A stretch of 64,000 nucleotides of DNA from NCBI GenBank assembly GCA_006535965.1, contig QEAR01000032.1, forward strand, positions 155,278-219,277, in the 5' to 3' direction. The notes beneath the pieces were generated by a model. The model saw only the letters and a list, made by a program, of their open reading frames with translations. It ran no database searches and was not told the DNA's origin. Shown here in pieces: positions 53,445 to 64,000 of the stretch (position 1 is its first letter; each line of letters opens with the position of its first letter). This DNA comes from Spizellomyces sp. 'palustris'. Taxonomy: Eukaryota; Chytridiomycota; Chytridiomycetes; Spizellomycetales; Spizellomycetaceae. The translations under genes were made by a program, and so were the position numbers.

Positions 53445-55389
53445 TTATCCTTGTATCTTACTAATCTCCTCCTGAGCTTTCTCTTCTCCCGGTTCGGCAC
53501 CATCCTTGTCTTCGGGCTTGCCTGCCTCTAATTCCTGGCGCTTGATAAAAGCTGAATCGCTATCCTCCAGCTCGGTCACAATTCGAAGAACAAGTTCAGC
53601 AAATAACGAATTTGCCCAGGCGAACCTATAAAGCCAAGCTTAGATGCACTGCCAAATGTAGAGAAAAAGCAAAGAGGAAGGCACGTACCATCCCCGAGTA
53701 AATTTGTGTACGTCATCTTTCCAGAAACTCTCATGCATGAATCCTGTCCCAGCGGTTGACTGAATGAGAGTATTGATGCATTGGGTCCGCTCAGCTTTGG
53801 ATTGCGTTGTTAAAGCCTGAAAATAATGTTTTTGTGAGGTGAGCTACAAAGAAATATTTCTTATTTACCAATGACCACGCAAGTACCTGGACGATGATGG
53901 ACATGGGCCATATGTACCCCAACCCGCAGTGCGGCCCCCCCACGCCGGCGCCCGCGGTTCCAGTAAAGTAGTAGGGATTAGCTTCGCTGAGGATGTAGGC
54001 GCGGGTCTTTAGATAGATTGGATCAGTCGGTGGGAGAAAATCAATGTAGGGGAGGCTGAGAAGCGATGGAATATTGGCGTCCTTTAACCAAAACAATCTA
54101 AGTATAACAAGTATATCGGTATGCGCTCACAACACTCACATCCATGAACAAAGCATTTCCGAACCCGTCCACCTCGTACGCAAAAACTTTGCCAAAAACG
54201 TTATGCTCAACGACACCATAACGGTATATTGCGTCTGATATCTCCATGGCGAGAGATTGAGCTTGTTGAGCCAACTCAAGATGGATATCGGCGGTAGTGA
54301 GCATTTGACAGAGATCCTTGAGCGCAACACTTGCCATCGCATTTGAAGGTATCTGCGCGGTTTGGGCGAGGGTTAGCTTGGAAAAGATAATGCATACCGG
54401 TGAATAAAGTGAATACTTGCGATGAAAGGAAGAGTAGATGCGTCGTCAGAGGGCCTGAACGGGGACTTGATGAGCCCTATCAAGAGGAATCCACGCCAGT
54501 TCAATGATCTACATGTTTGTTTCAATTATCTCAAAGGCAATCCGCTAAACTCACCACATCGTTTAGCTGGCGGACCTCTTCCATCCAACATGAGCGTATC
54601 TATTGGCTCTATGCCCTCCCTTCTAAACAAGTAAGCTGGATCATCCAATTCTTCCATTGACCCTTTTTGCTGAATTTTGAGCGTTCCAATAACAAGCTCG
54701 ACTGCACGGGCCCACTCTGGTGTTATAAAGGACGCATCGGATGTGGCGGCGTAAAATAAGGTTGAGAGCTAGGGGAAGAGAAATCCCAGATCAGATTACG
54801 CCTTGTTGTTGAACCACTTTTTTTGGGGATCTACCTTTAAGAAAGCCGCCAAACTATCCAGTTCAAACTTGCCCTCCCACACCAATGGATCCACAGCCGG
54901 CTTAACGAAATCCTTCTCCCATTCCCCCCATTGATGTTTGGACCTTTTGAATGCATTCGAATAAGCCGAGGCCAATACACACTTGACCTGTCGATTGATC
55001 ACACCATGGATCAAAGCACTAATAGAGGAATCTGTGGCCGCTAATGGTAGGTATGGAACGACCTGGTTGGTCGAGTCCCGTAACCACATTGCGGGGATGT
55101 CTCCTGTAATGACAAACGTATCCAAATTCCCTTCCTCATCGCGTCCGTGGAACTGGATGGTCGTGTCGAGAGTGTTGGGATAACATGTTTCAAAGAGTTC
55201 TGCAAGGTTGTCGTTGCCGTTTTTTTCTAGTACCAAGCGGACACGGTCGATTGTGTTCTCAACAGCGAGGCTTGTGAATTTTCGCTTATCAAGAGGTGGG
55301 CGGGCTGTAGGATAATTGGGTTGACTCTGCGGCTTTGGTGCGAGCGCCAAAGGAGTAATAGACTGAAGGGCCGATTTGATGTGCTGCAT
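53445..55389 (-). CDS. GH125 exo-alpha-1,6-mannosidase family protein (mug157-like)
   Basis: The first exon from 55389 reads MQHIKSALQSITPLALAPKP and then the family core: LFETCYPNTLDTTIQFHGRD, DTFVITGDIPAMWLRDSTNQ with catalytic-region Asp residues, and VPYLPLAATDSSISALIHGV. Later exons give AVELVIGTLKIQQKGS, MASVALKDLCQMLTTADIHL, DDANIPSLLSLPYIDFLP, YYFTGTAGAGVGGPHCGLGY and FMHESFWKDDVHKFTRGWFA WANSLFAELVLRI, all typical of GH125 (formerly DUF1237). The end is Glu/Lys-rich. GH125 enzymes remove terminal alpha-1,6-linked mannose with inversion and act on N-glycans or mannoproteins. No signal peptide is evident at this start, so either an upstream exon is missing or the enzyme is cytosolic. 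I give outer bounds; about seven exons. Confidence 0.85.
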
Positions 55390-55841
55390 ATTGTGTACAA
55401 TGTGTATACGTTGGGGTGCCAGCTCTCGCGCATCTTACGCGTCACGACGACCAAGTCTGGTGTTGGACGGAAAGCCACGCTTACCTCAGCTGGTTTTTTA
55501 CTTGCAAGTTGGAATAATAAAGATTTACAGCATCTCTTGGCGATTTGGCTTTTTGCCATCTTTTTCATTCGCCTTGCGTCTTGCACGAGGAATGACAACG
55601 GCAAAAGACTTGTTTTCTCTTCGTTTTGCTCTTGTCGTTCGGCAGAGTCGATGGACCGAACGCGTTAAATTACAATTGTCAAAGCGCCAAAATTCCGACA
55701 AACTCAACAATTGACAGCTGCGACGTGTTAGGAAAACACACGACGGCGATTTTGCTGAACCGCCCTGCGCCGCTGGCGATCCCATGAAACACCTCAAGAG
55801 AGTCGGGGAGTTACCGAGTTTGGGGGGCAGCTCACAGCTTT

Positions 55842-55848
55842 TATAAAA
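55842..55848 (+). promoter_or_regulatory. TATA box without a known gene
   Basis: TATAAAA followed by GGCCCCG lies 76 nt before ATG 55918, with a pyrimidine-rich, CAA/CAC-containing leader between (TCAACCATTTGCTACTTGCT), similar in layout to the actin and 35.5-kb promoters. Confidence 0.5.
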
Positions 55849-56089
55849 AGGCCCCGTTCCTTTCAGGTATCCCTCAACCATTTGCTACTTGCTCTTTGCT
55901 CACAATCGACACTCGATATGCTCCTGACCCACTGCCCAACCTGCATCGGCACCTTCCTCAGCATACCCCCAATACCCCCATATTTTTTCGGGGAAGGGGT
56001 CGACGCAGGCTGTTCAGGGGTCTAGAGTTATCGAGTCTCGAAAGACCGTGCTAATAACGGATTCTACGAGGGTACTTTTCACATACATT

Positions 56090-56175
56090 CACTAAAAGGT
56101 TCGCAGACAAAAACAACCCTACTGCAGCCCACAATGTCTTGCAGTACCGTTATTTTTGTCGGCAATCTTTTAGTG
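56090..56175 (+). repeat. 86-nt imperfect hairpin
   Basis: The left arm from 56090 (CACTAAAAGGTTCGCAGAC, then AAAAACAA and TACTGCA) and the right arm ending at 56175 (TGCAGTA, TTATTTTTGTCGGC, AATCTTTTAGTG) are reverse complements except for a few mismatches and one bulge, around a 13-nt loop. The fold resembles a long precursor hairpin. Confidence 0.65.
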
Positions 56176-56268
56176 TTGATATAATAAAAAGGGGATACTT
56201 GTCAAAGGCCAGGCGCATTCATGCGATATAATGTCGCGTTCGTCTGATTGTATTATACACATCTATCT

Positions 56269-57084
56269 CTATGCAACGTCAACTCTCATTGATAAGGCAC
56301 TAGGAACAATCTCCCGCAACATCCTGTCCACCACATCAGGTTCTACACTCATGGTTTCCCCACATTCTCTATTCCTTACGTATCGTTGAACATCTATGGC
56401 TGCGTGCCGGTCATTCAGCCAAGTACCACTGTCCCAACCTTTTGTCAATCTCACAAATTCATGGGCAAATGATGTGCCGTACAGTAGACAGCCCGCCAAG
56501 ATACAGTCCACGTAGGACTGCGGGATAGGAGTGCATGGCGTCGGTGTAAAGGGCGCGGGAGTAGGTGGCAGTTCATAAACCCAAACAATGGCATCTTCTG
56601 AGAGGCGAGACTGGGAAGGGAATAGAAAGGAAATGTCGGATAAGGAGATTGTCGAGCGGATATAGTTACTTTCGCGGTCATCTAGTTTAGGGAGTTCGCT
56701 GTGGGGATTCTCGATTGGAATCAGGACACCATTGCAGGTTGCTGGTTCATCGGATAGCGCACACTTGATAGCGCGACGGACACCGACGGCGGTATATTGT
56801 TTCTTTGTGCAGTTGTAGGACCAGCTTCTTTCCAATCCGTGCACAAGAACAGGGATAGCGAATGTCCGTGTTGGTACAGTGCGGAGACGGGATTGTGGAT
56901 TAATAAGCGAGCCATATCCGAACAGGTAATGTTTGACTTTGGGCGCAGGCGATGAAAAAAGCGGCAAGGGTCTCTCGGTCGCGTTCTGGCTTGGTGTAAT
57001 GTGGAGTTTCGATGTCTGTGTCTTGCAGATGCGACGAGGGTAAAGCCCTTTTGTAGAAGCTGGAGCGAGTCGGAGAAGAACCAT
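56269..57084 (-). CDS. Gamma-glutamylcyclotransferase-fold protein
   Basis: A single exon; the frame is open to 57276, but ATG 57084 gives a 271-residue product starting MVLLRLAPASTKGLYPRRIC, an Arg-rich, acid-free mitochondrial-type presequence, so I prefer it. The GGCT motif YLFGYGSLINPQSRLRT starts the fold, followed by VLVHGLERSWSYN and a conserved acidic site in LDDRESNYIR (the likely catalytic Glu). IVWVYELPPTPAPF with a Pro/Thr loop precedes QSYVDCILAGCLLYG. The C-terminal helical part ends MLREIVPSALS. The family contains gamma-glutamylamine and gamma-glutamyl cyclotransferases and ChaC glutathione-degrading enzymes. The sequence does not let me choose the substrate. Glutathione or gamma-glutamyl peptide turnover is the likely area. 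Confidence 0.72.
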   Translation of the reverse strand: MVLLRLAPASTKGLYPRRICKTQTSKLHITPSQNATERPLPLFSSPAPKVKHYLFGYGSLINPQSRLRTVPTRTFAIPVLVHGLERSWSYNCTKKQYTAVGVRRAIKCALSDEPATCNGVLIPIENPHSELPKLDDRESNYIRSTISLSDISFLFPSQSRLSEDAIVWVYELPPTPAPFTPTPCTPIPQSYVDCILAGCLLYGTSFAHEFVRLTKGWDSGTWLNDRHAAIDVQRYVRNRECGETMSVEPDVVDRMLREIVPSALSMRVDVA

Positions 57085-57276
57085 GGAACCTTTCCTTCCT
57101 CGTCGTATTATCGTTGGCTCGCTCTGAAGGAAGCCACCCTTTCTACGAGCGGCGCGACGATGATGTTGTTGCTTTGCGGGTTGCGCTACGAGCGGGCAAA
57201 GAAAGTCGAAAGATACATGAACCGAAATGGCCGCCGACCGACGAGAGGATTGGCTATGTTGCGATGGGAGGTGCAT

Positions 57277-58079
57277 GTTGTAAGAGAGTGGGGACCCGGG
57301 CGCCGTCTATACAGTTTTTATATTGTGTATGGAGTCGTCGACAGATACGACATGGGATTGCGCAATGTTTGGCTATGTGTGTATTTACGATTGTGAAGGG
57401 AGACAAACGGCGAGTTGCTCGCTTTTAAAAAAAAAACCCTCGCACGCTGCCTCGCAGGCGGAAAACGTCAATTGCCCCAAATTGCGTGCTTTGCGCATGT
57501 TGGCGGAGGGACGTTGCAGTTGATTACACGATATTCATCCAATCAGATCATGCGGCGCAGGAAATCGCGAGCTTTGCTGACGGAAGGCCTTGAACAGGGA
57601 CCCGCACCAGATTTTCTTCTTTATTTTTTTCGTAGGTCGTTTTCTTTTAGGATGGATTTCAACAAAGGACGAGTAGGAAGACAAGTATTGCAAAAAGTGT
57701 TTTGCCAATTCTTATTGCGTCAAGCAGTTCCGTCTGGCTGTAGACTTTACAAGTGTTGAAGACTGCATGTGTGCAAAATGGAAAAGCCTTTCCTATTCCA
57801 CATTTGTCGTCGACGCTTGTTCATTTCGTTCTTGTGGTCATTTAAAAAAAGTGGAATGTCTTTTGATAGTCGTTGAGCCATTTAATCTATCCGAATGTTC
57901 TCTGCTGGAAGAATCGAACGGCTTTTGTTCTACCTCGTGTGTAATTGACGTCAAAGCCCCCCGCAAACGGCGTCACCAGAATCACGTAACAAGACTTGAT
58001 ATAAAATGCTTGTTCATCCATTTCCATTGCCTCAACGAGGAATACCACTTTTGTTTATTGCTGCATACATAGAATCGAT
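57277..58079. other. Divergent promoter region
   Basis: About 800 nt between two genes pointing away from each other. A 10-nt oligo(A) run lies near 57427. Frames of 60-115 codons on the plus strand have no motifs. Confidence 0.45.
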
Positions 58080-59442
58080 ATGCCAGCTACTCTCGACACT
58101 CTTCAGGGCAAGAAGAAAATGACCACTGTCTTGCGGCAGTTGATCAAAGAAAGTATGTAGCACGGAAATGTCCAAAGGGAGAGATCGTCTCTAGTGGAAA
58201 TGTGTCCTTGACTGACGTTGATTTGTACAGAGGATCTTCTGGTTGGTCCGGGTGTTTGACGGCATTTCGTGAGTATTGCTCCATTTTGCTCTATTCTCGA
58301 TAAAAGAGACCAATTCAAAAAGTCGCATTCAGAGCCCATGTTGCCAATTCAGTTGGATTTGACTTTCTTTACTTGGCTGGCTCGGGGGCCAGTGGCTCAT
58401 ACATTGGGGAACCAGATCTCTCAGTGGTAAAATATCCTTGATTTCTATTCTAGAACCCCAAACTAGAGCACTCGCATTATGCCCGATTAGATCACTCAAA
58501 CAGAGATGGCCGCTCTGGCAACGTTCAATTAATCTTGCAGCGTATCAAGCAAATCCTTACCACTGACAAGTGATCAACACTATTTTTGCAGGACGGTCGT
58601 CCACTGCAGCTCTGTCCCAGTTATTGCCGACGCCGACACTGGCTTTGGCGGCCCACTTAACATCCGACGCACGATGCAGCTCTTTGAAGGCGCTGGTGTA
58701 GCAGGCGTTCACATCGAGGATCAGACATTTCCTAAACGATGTGGACAACTGGAAGGCAAGGATGTGGTCGCCTTGGACGAGTTCCTTGAGCGCATCGCAG
58801 CGGCCGTCCAAGCACGAACCGATCCCGAGTTTGTCATTATCGCTCGTACGGATTCTCGACAGGCTGTTGGAAACATTGATGAGTGCATTCGGAGGCTGAA
58901 AGCAGCATTTGATGTTGGTGCGGATGTAGGTTTCGTTGAAAGTCCGGTGAGTAACGCAAGAGTTTATATTTTCATGAGGTATAACTCTTCAATGTTCTCA
59001 TCCAAACATTTGTAACCAGATGACCAAAGAAGAATGCAAAAAAGTCGTAGAGTCCCTTGCCCCGCGCCCTGTTCTCATCAACGTCCTCCCACACGGGCTG
59101 ACGCCAAACCTCACTACCAAGGAATGCGCAGAACTCGGTTTCAAGCTAGCTATTTACCCTTGCACAGGCTTTATTCCTGCCATGCTTGCCATGCAAAACT
59201 CTTACAGGGCTTTAAAAGAGACTGGGACTGATCTGGAAGTGTGTCAGGGTAAACAGGTTTGTGTGTCGCCCATTTTGTTTCCATTTTGCTGGGAACTCGT
59301 TCAACTAAACCATGGTTGCATTTTCCAGATCAGAGACTTTTTCATACAGATGGGGTTAGAGGAAGAGTTTGAGTATGACAAACGTATGGTTGAAATTGCA
59401 AAGAAAGCCATTCACGAAAATATGGTGGCAAGTGATATCTAG
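58080..59442 (+). CDS. Isocitrate lyase/PEP mutase superfamily lyase, with an apparent frameshift
   Basis: Exons 58080-58152, 58231-58268, 58333-58426, 58491-58522, 58592-58946, 59020-59256 and 59329-59442 encode a TIM-barrel protein. Family motifs are FLYLAGSGASGSYIGEPDLS, TQTEMAAL, VPVIADADTGFGGP (the metal-binding Asp residues), GVHIEDQTFPKRCGQLEGK with the KRCG catalytic loop, and FVIIARTDSRQA. The KRCG Cys points to C-C lyase or hydrolase activity (2-methylisocitrate/dimethylmalate lyase or oxaloacetate hydrolase), not PEP mutase. In exon 2 the reading frame entering from exon 1 (DLLVGPGV) meets TGA where the family expects VFDGIS; those residues are present but one frame over, two bases short. 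Either an assembly error or a real lesion. The rest of the gene is intact. Confidence 0.75.
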
Positions 59443-60711
59443 CAAGTGTATTTTGCATGCGCTGTCTGTAGTTGTATACTTTTATAATGCAATGGTCTCC
59501 CTGTAAGCCAAGGGGAGCGCGATTTACTGCGTCCTATTTTTATGATGGTTGAATTACTACCAGGAAACGCTGCGATGGACTTTGATATAACTTTCGGACT
59601 CCAACCAAAATCTTTCGATCCGTCTGGAGAATTATCAACAATAGGACTAAAACGTACCTTATAGAGCAGGTATAATCCTACCTGAATGGACTTTTAAAGG
59701 TTCCACTTTACCTTTCAAGGAGAGATTGGTCAACATTGTTATTCTATATAAAAGGTGTCAATCTGTCGACTTTGCATCGTTTGCAAACTCTCTTTTATGT
59801 TCGCCTCGACAAATACTCCAGTACACGGATCCTATCAGGTGTGGGGCTCAAAACTTGCCAGCAGAATGGTACACATATTTTCTGTTGATGCATATTGTGG
59901 GTCCCATATACAACTTGATAGAGTATGTGGCCATATCTTTCATCTGGAAGCAGCAAGTCTTTCGCATACATTTACTTTCTAGGTCTTCATACAAAGAGTC
60001 TTCTCCGTGTAAAATATTGGATGGGATATCTGATGATGGTATTGCCTAGAGTGCAAAGCCCATATAGCGGCACTCAATGCCAGGAGAGTTCAAAAGCCAT
60101 GGAAATAGATGCTGAACAAGGATGAATACCATTTCATCACAAACTCGCAACACAAATATGGGGATATTGTCATGTTTCTTGATAGATGGATGGATGCACG
60201 ACGATTACAGCGGATCCGAGGTTCTATGATGCATTCTCGAGTCATGAGCCAATTGACATCAGGTATTCATGTGATTCTTGGGGTGGCAGGGCATTGGAAA
60301 TGGTCTGCTACATGTATGGAAAAGGGTGTCAAATTACAATATTTGGATTGGCTTTCCCTGCTTGAAACTCTGAAGATTATTCTCTGTGTTATATTGCATA
60401 GTTAAAGTACAAGAAAAAAAAAAGAGTCGGCCATCGTTTGCAGCTGTGAGTTGTGATCAGGCTAACGTAATCGAAGGGGGTAACGCGAACCTTGAACGAA
60501 CGAGGGTTGAAAGGTCACCTGCGACTGTCCAACACAGCACGACTTTCTGAAAAACCCGCACATAAAAAGAGGGGGGGAACGATTCATCATGACGCCCCAA
60601 CTATATTTCGTTTGCCAGACGACTGTATGTTTGAAACCTCTTAAAGTGCTAGACATCGTTGGCAGCACATTACGACCTTGATTATCCAGAGCACACAAGA
60701 ACATTGCAAAC
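59443..60711. other. Long intergenic stretch, possible relic only
   Basis: About 1.3 kb. Two plus-strand frames (59726-60049, 107 codons; 60109-60405, 98 codons) lie in tandem but differ in frame and have no recognisable motif or family resemblance. They could be a decayed gene or mobile element; I cannot support either. Confidence 0.4.
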
Positions 60712-61884
60712 ATGGCGCCTATTTCGGTGCCACCGGTTCAAGCGACTTTTAGTAGCGTAAAGACAGGTGCTATACGTGACCCGTCGACGGACGACATTGC
60801 CTCAGAGTTTCCTCCTTGGAGAGTAGTATTGGAGGAATGCATCCAAAACAATTATCAGGAAGGTGCCGGGGATGGTAGGACCTTGTTTTTGACATGTATA
60901 ATTCTTTGAGCGATTCTTACGGTGGCATATATATAGTCCAAGTTTCACTGGCCACCATCCGCCCTTTTGGGCGTCCTGCCAATCGGGTGGTCAATTTTAG
61001 CGGCTTTATGACAGACCTTCCTCTCGAAACTGCCACGACCCAAGCTGGGGCAACCGAAATCAAAAGAGCCAGCACGCCAAAACCAGCAACCAACAGTAAA
61101 ATCGGCACGGCTCTCTCGTCCTTTTTGGCAGAATTAATGAGCAGCAACGAGTATGATGATACCTTGATCGAATCCATGATGGGGAGCAATGCCCGAACAA
61201 AGTGTGATCCCCGTGCGAGATTGAATGAAGCGATGTTGTTTGCGGTTGATGCTAGGAGTAAGGTTGTGGAGGATGCGTTGTTTGGGAGTAGGTTTACAGA
61301 GGTGTCTTGGTACGTTTTACTCTCTCATGTTTTGCTTTGGTCTGCCAAGCTTTAGGACTTATTTTTGTAATGTCAGGCCCATGCCCGGCACTCCAGACCA
61401 ATTTCGTCTCTCAGGTACCCTTCACGTCATCCTTCCCCCTTTCCACCCCTTATATGGGACAGCCCAGATTGCACCGTCAATGTCAACTTCCAACAACATT
61501 GATTGGGAAGCTAAACGACAAAGCACTTGGGCCGCGCTTCCCGCGCACCGGCGCAACAGCCTTTCCAACCCATCCCTGGACACTATCGGCCGCCCTTTGC
61601 GCCGATTTTCCATTGTAGAATCCTATCCCTCCGAACTGCTGAGTCAATCCGCTAAAATGGTAGCTGAGCCACAGGAGTCACCGGAGGAGACAATGGAAAA
61701 TAACCTGGCCTTGCTGATCCTGGAGGTTGATGGGGTTGACCATCTGGATCGACATGGGGCTGGCAAGAGGACGAAATACAGGAGAACAGTCGGTGCTGAG
61801 GGGCAGGTGGAGGACGACATTAATCCCTATGATGGAAAAGTGAGGAAGGTGAAGCATTGGTTGATTCAGGACATGAATGCATGA
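60712..61884 (+). CDS. Pyridoxamine 5'-phosphate oxidase-like flavoprotein (Alr4036 family)
   Basis: Exons 60712-60874, 60943-61309 and 61377-61884 join in phase to give 345 residues. The FMN-binding split-barrel start is clear: PPWRVVLEECIQNN, then VSLATIRPFGRPANRVVNFS GF, which matches the family pattern (x-LATVRPDGRPANRTVVFRGF). Two insertions of about 50 and 70 residues, rich in Ser, Thr and Pro, separate the core elements. EVSWPMPGTPDQFRLSGTLH supplies the second half of the FMN site. The C-terminus is charged (HRHGAGKRTKYRR and onward). Substrate is unknown; the group is distinct from true PdxH vitamin B6 oxidase. Confidence 0.8.
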
Positions 61885-63113
61885 GCGTAGGGATCATTTG
61901 AATTTAGTGCCTTGTCCAGTAAAACGTCCTAGTCTTGATGGACTGTCGTGTGTGTAGATTGAAAATCGTGCCTTTCTGGTTTGCAAAATAATCATTTCAC
62001 TCGTCAAAAAATAAAAAACAGACCTGCGGTGGCCCACCCGTCATCGGGAAGATTCGGCAATGCTTCTGTCAGAATGTCCCCCCCGAGTTATCAACCAACA
62101 AGTTGCCAAGATTTACAAAAAGAAGCCTATTTGATAGGAAGAAGAAGGAGGGGATCCAACCCACAATCTCTCTCTCCCCCTTTGATCGCTCAGCAAAACA
62201 ACTCTCCCCCAAACAATACCAAAAGGTTTTGTCATTTCACCTTAACAAAAATGAATATGTATCGCCCGCGCACTCTTTTGCCCCATGGGTGGACCATGCT
62301 GGCTTCACCCCCTTTCAAGGGCAAAAAGTAGGGGAACGAAAACGGCAAGGCTTTTTTTAAAATGTGTTGCTCTGCAAGGTAAACGAACGCTTGCCACCTG
62401 AATTTAACCAAAAATGAAAGCGGAAACGAGCGACAAGAAGCAATTGCTGTTTCTGACTATCGTTTGTTCAAACAACAGCTGGGGAAACAAAAAAGCGAAT
62501 TTCAATGCGTTGCAATTTGGGGGGCGCAAAACTCGTTTTTTGTTGCCACTAGTTGGTTGCGGGGAATGTCACGCACCTCAATTGGGATGATTTCCGCCGT
62601 CATTTCAGGCCGCCATTCAGGCAAAAGGTTGAATGAAAATTCCAACAACAACCACCACCAACAACAACATCCAAACGTTACGTTGGAGGGCGGCAGCTGA
62701 CAACATCTTTTGCTAAAACGGCGCTTCTTTTTTTTTTTTTTTCTTGTTTTTTTTGTGCGGGAAATGGCCAAAGTTGTTTATTGGCTCCTTTTGGGGCAAA
62801 ATGGGGTTTATGCCAAGAACGAAGGTGTTTTCGAACGTTCTGGTATTGTTTTTACTACCACTTGTTGAATATGGCAATGTGGGTGGGTGCAGAATAAAAT
62901 GAGAGTGTTCCATTTCTCTCCCCCGTACGATCCATCTCTAAAGTACTATTTGCCATTTCTCTGACCACCTTTTGCCCTCTACAGCCCCCGCACCTTCCCT
63001 TCTTTGGTCGGACGTTCGACCATTGTTTGCTTTGAATCCCCCCTTCCTCATCAACTCTTTTTTTTTTTTTTTTTTATCACTCCCCCCTCTCCGTTCCCTT
63101 TTCAAAGTACACA
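61885..63113. other. Long intergenic stretch with oligo(T) tracts
   Basis: About 1.2 kb. Oligo(T) runs of roughly 15 or more occur near 62728-62742 and 63059-63077. Short open frames here are low complexity. The last 150 nt, pyrimidine-rich, should be the promoter and leader of the next gene. Confidence 0.5.
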
Positions 63114-63577
63114 ATGTCGATAAAGTCGGTGGACATAGGGATTCTCCGCAACTCTGCCGAGTTTGTGCAGTTGCGGAAGGAGTGTGCTTCTTGGGCTATC
63201 GCGGCTGGAGCTGCCGGTGGTGTGGCAGGTGCGCGATAGGTTTTTGTATTAACCGTAAGACAAAAACCGTTGCTGACAAGCATTTTGCATCTGATAACTT
63301 AGGTTATGGCTTAGGACGAATGGCCGCACCACGTTCGAGCGTCCTTGGCATCGGTACGTTTTCTTTCATATTGGCGAGTTTCATGTGCTTGAGCTGATTT
63401 TCGTTCACGTCTACAGCTTCCACCCTCGTCGGCGCTGCCTTGGCCTCCACCATCGTGTATAATAACCTCGAAAACAAACGTCTGAACGCTCTCCGTGTCC
63501 GCAAAGTCGCAGAACACTACCATTACATGCGTCCCCTTCTTGCTCCAACGGTGGTCGAGCAGAGTGTCGAGATCTAG
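63114..63577 (+). CDS. Small two-helix membrane protein, unknown
   Basis: Exons 63114-63228, 63303-63353 and 63417-63577 join in phase to give 108 residues. A Gly/Ala-rich helix (ASWAIAAGAAGGVAGYGLGR, spanning a splice) is followed by a second (VLGIASTLVGAALASTIVYN) and a basic, helical tail (KRLNALRVRKVAEHYHYMRP). Two short Gly-zipper-like helices recall small inner-mitochondrial-membrane proteins, but I do not recognise a family. The CT-rich leader directly before the ATG supports the start. Confidence 0.6.
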
Positions 63578-64000
63578 CGTGTTACTCGAGAACCTGCGAT
63601 ACAGGTGGAGCTGGCGTTTTGCTCCGGTGGGCATTTTATGTTTTCTTGTAGAAACCAGAGGTGTAGAGAGGATCTTTGTTTTTCCGTTCCTTCATGTTGC
63701 TATATGTGTGGTATACCCTTTTTCGTTATGAAAATTGTACATGTGAAACTCTGTTCTTGCTAGTATTAAGTGGAAATGTCAATGCATCAGATGTTATTGG
63801 CATTCGAAATGTTGTGTGCTGCATTACCATCATCCAGCTCTTGTCCACATCAAAACTGTTTCTTGAAGTCTACCATAATCAGCTAGGGATGTGAGCGGTG
63901 TTTTGAAGTAAGTGGCACCGTACATCATGCACTTTCAGTGTGTATATCTGCCAACCACAATAAAAGGCTGGATATGGATTGAGGATAAGGTTTGGCTGCT
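63578..64000. other. 3' flank to window end, nothing supported
   Basis: AT-rich sequence after the stop; short frames without motifs. It probably holds the 3' end of the preceding transcript. Confidence 0.5.

Larger units (their letters stand above)
55390..56268. other. Region with a TATA promoter and hairpin but no long gene
   Basis: This interval lies upstream of GH125 and downstream of the GGCT-like gene. It has a clear plus-strand TATA box, a 37-codon frame from 55918, and a long hairpin (listed separately). No longer coding sequence is supported, so a non-coding or very short coding transcript is possible. Confidence 0.5.

Noticed and set aside
59726-60405. Tandem frames that could be a decayed transposon
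   Set aside because: No transposase, reverse transcriptase or terminal repeat could be recognised.

Overview
This is a nuclear segment from a flagellated, early-diverging fungus, most likely a chytrid-type zoosporic fungus. The evidence is threefold. Genes are dense and carry many short GT-AG introns of about 50-110 nt. Fungal markers are present: an HSP12-family stress protein, a GH125 mannosidase, a RIB7-type reductase and a fungal-style full ABCC transporter. A homologue of an axonemal microtubule inner protein (CIMIP1/C20orf85, LLC1 family) implies a motile flagellum. Species cannot be fixed from the sequence alone. All exon models were built by eye from splice signals, reading phase and family similarity; where I say a model is phase-consistent, the exon lengths sum to whole codons.

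Layout. 1-5.3 kb (+): 3' end of a spermidine-synthase-fold protein, a CBS-domain protein, and an orphan 7TM-like receptor. 5.8-8.6 kb (+): a full-length homologue of NELF-A, a Pol II pausing factor missing from model yeasts. 8.85-15.75 kb (-): a nine-exon gene for a 2138-residue protein. It fuses a UvrD-type helicase, a Cas4-like iron-sulfur PD-(D/E)XK nuclease with a helix-hairpin module, an RNase H-like region and a UPF1/DNA2-like helicase; this is the most striking object in the window. 16-19 kb (-): RIB7-type reductase and STRAP. 19.4-20.9 kb (+): a type-I-like glutamine synthetase. 21-25.3 kb (-): a small membrane protein, a probable mitochondrial orphan and a PB1-ZZ-ZZ adaptor. 25.8-26.5 kb (+): dUTPase. 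26.8-32.4 kb: CIMIP1-like protein, SPF30, MIC19 and a mitochondrial scramblase. 32.7-34.05 kb (-): actin.

34-36.5 kb holds the densest non-coding structure: a 114-bp perfect-but-one tandem duplication of a TATA promoter, a 64-residue two-exon gene, and a roughly 186-nt imperfect palindrome inside that gene's intron. 36.5-38.7 kb (-): a divergent pyruvate kinase. 40.3-46.7 kb (-): a full ABCC transporter. 47-48.2 kb (-): HSP12 and a 54-residue tail-anchored protein. 48.9-52.7 kb (+): an orphan membrane protein and an MGRN1-type RING E3. 53.4-57.1 kb (-): GH125 mannosidase and a GGCT-fold protein, separated by a second TATA promoter followed by an 86-nt hairpin. 58-61.9 kb (+): a PEP-mutase/isocitrate-lyase superfamily protein with an apparent frameshift, then an Alr4036-type flavin oxidase. 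63.1-63.6 kb (+): a small two-helix membrane protein.

There is no operon logic, as expected for a nuclear genome. Several genes concern mitochondria (MIC19, scramblase, the probable-presequence orphan) or nucleic-acid metabolism (dUTPase, NELF-A, SPF30, the helicase-nuclease fusion), but I see no cluster acting as one pathway.
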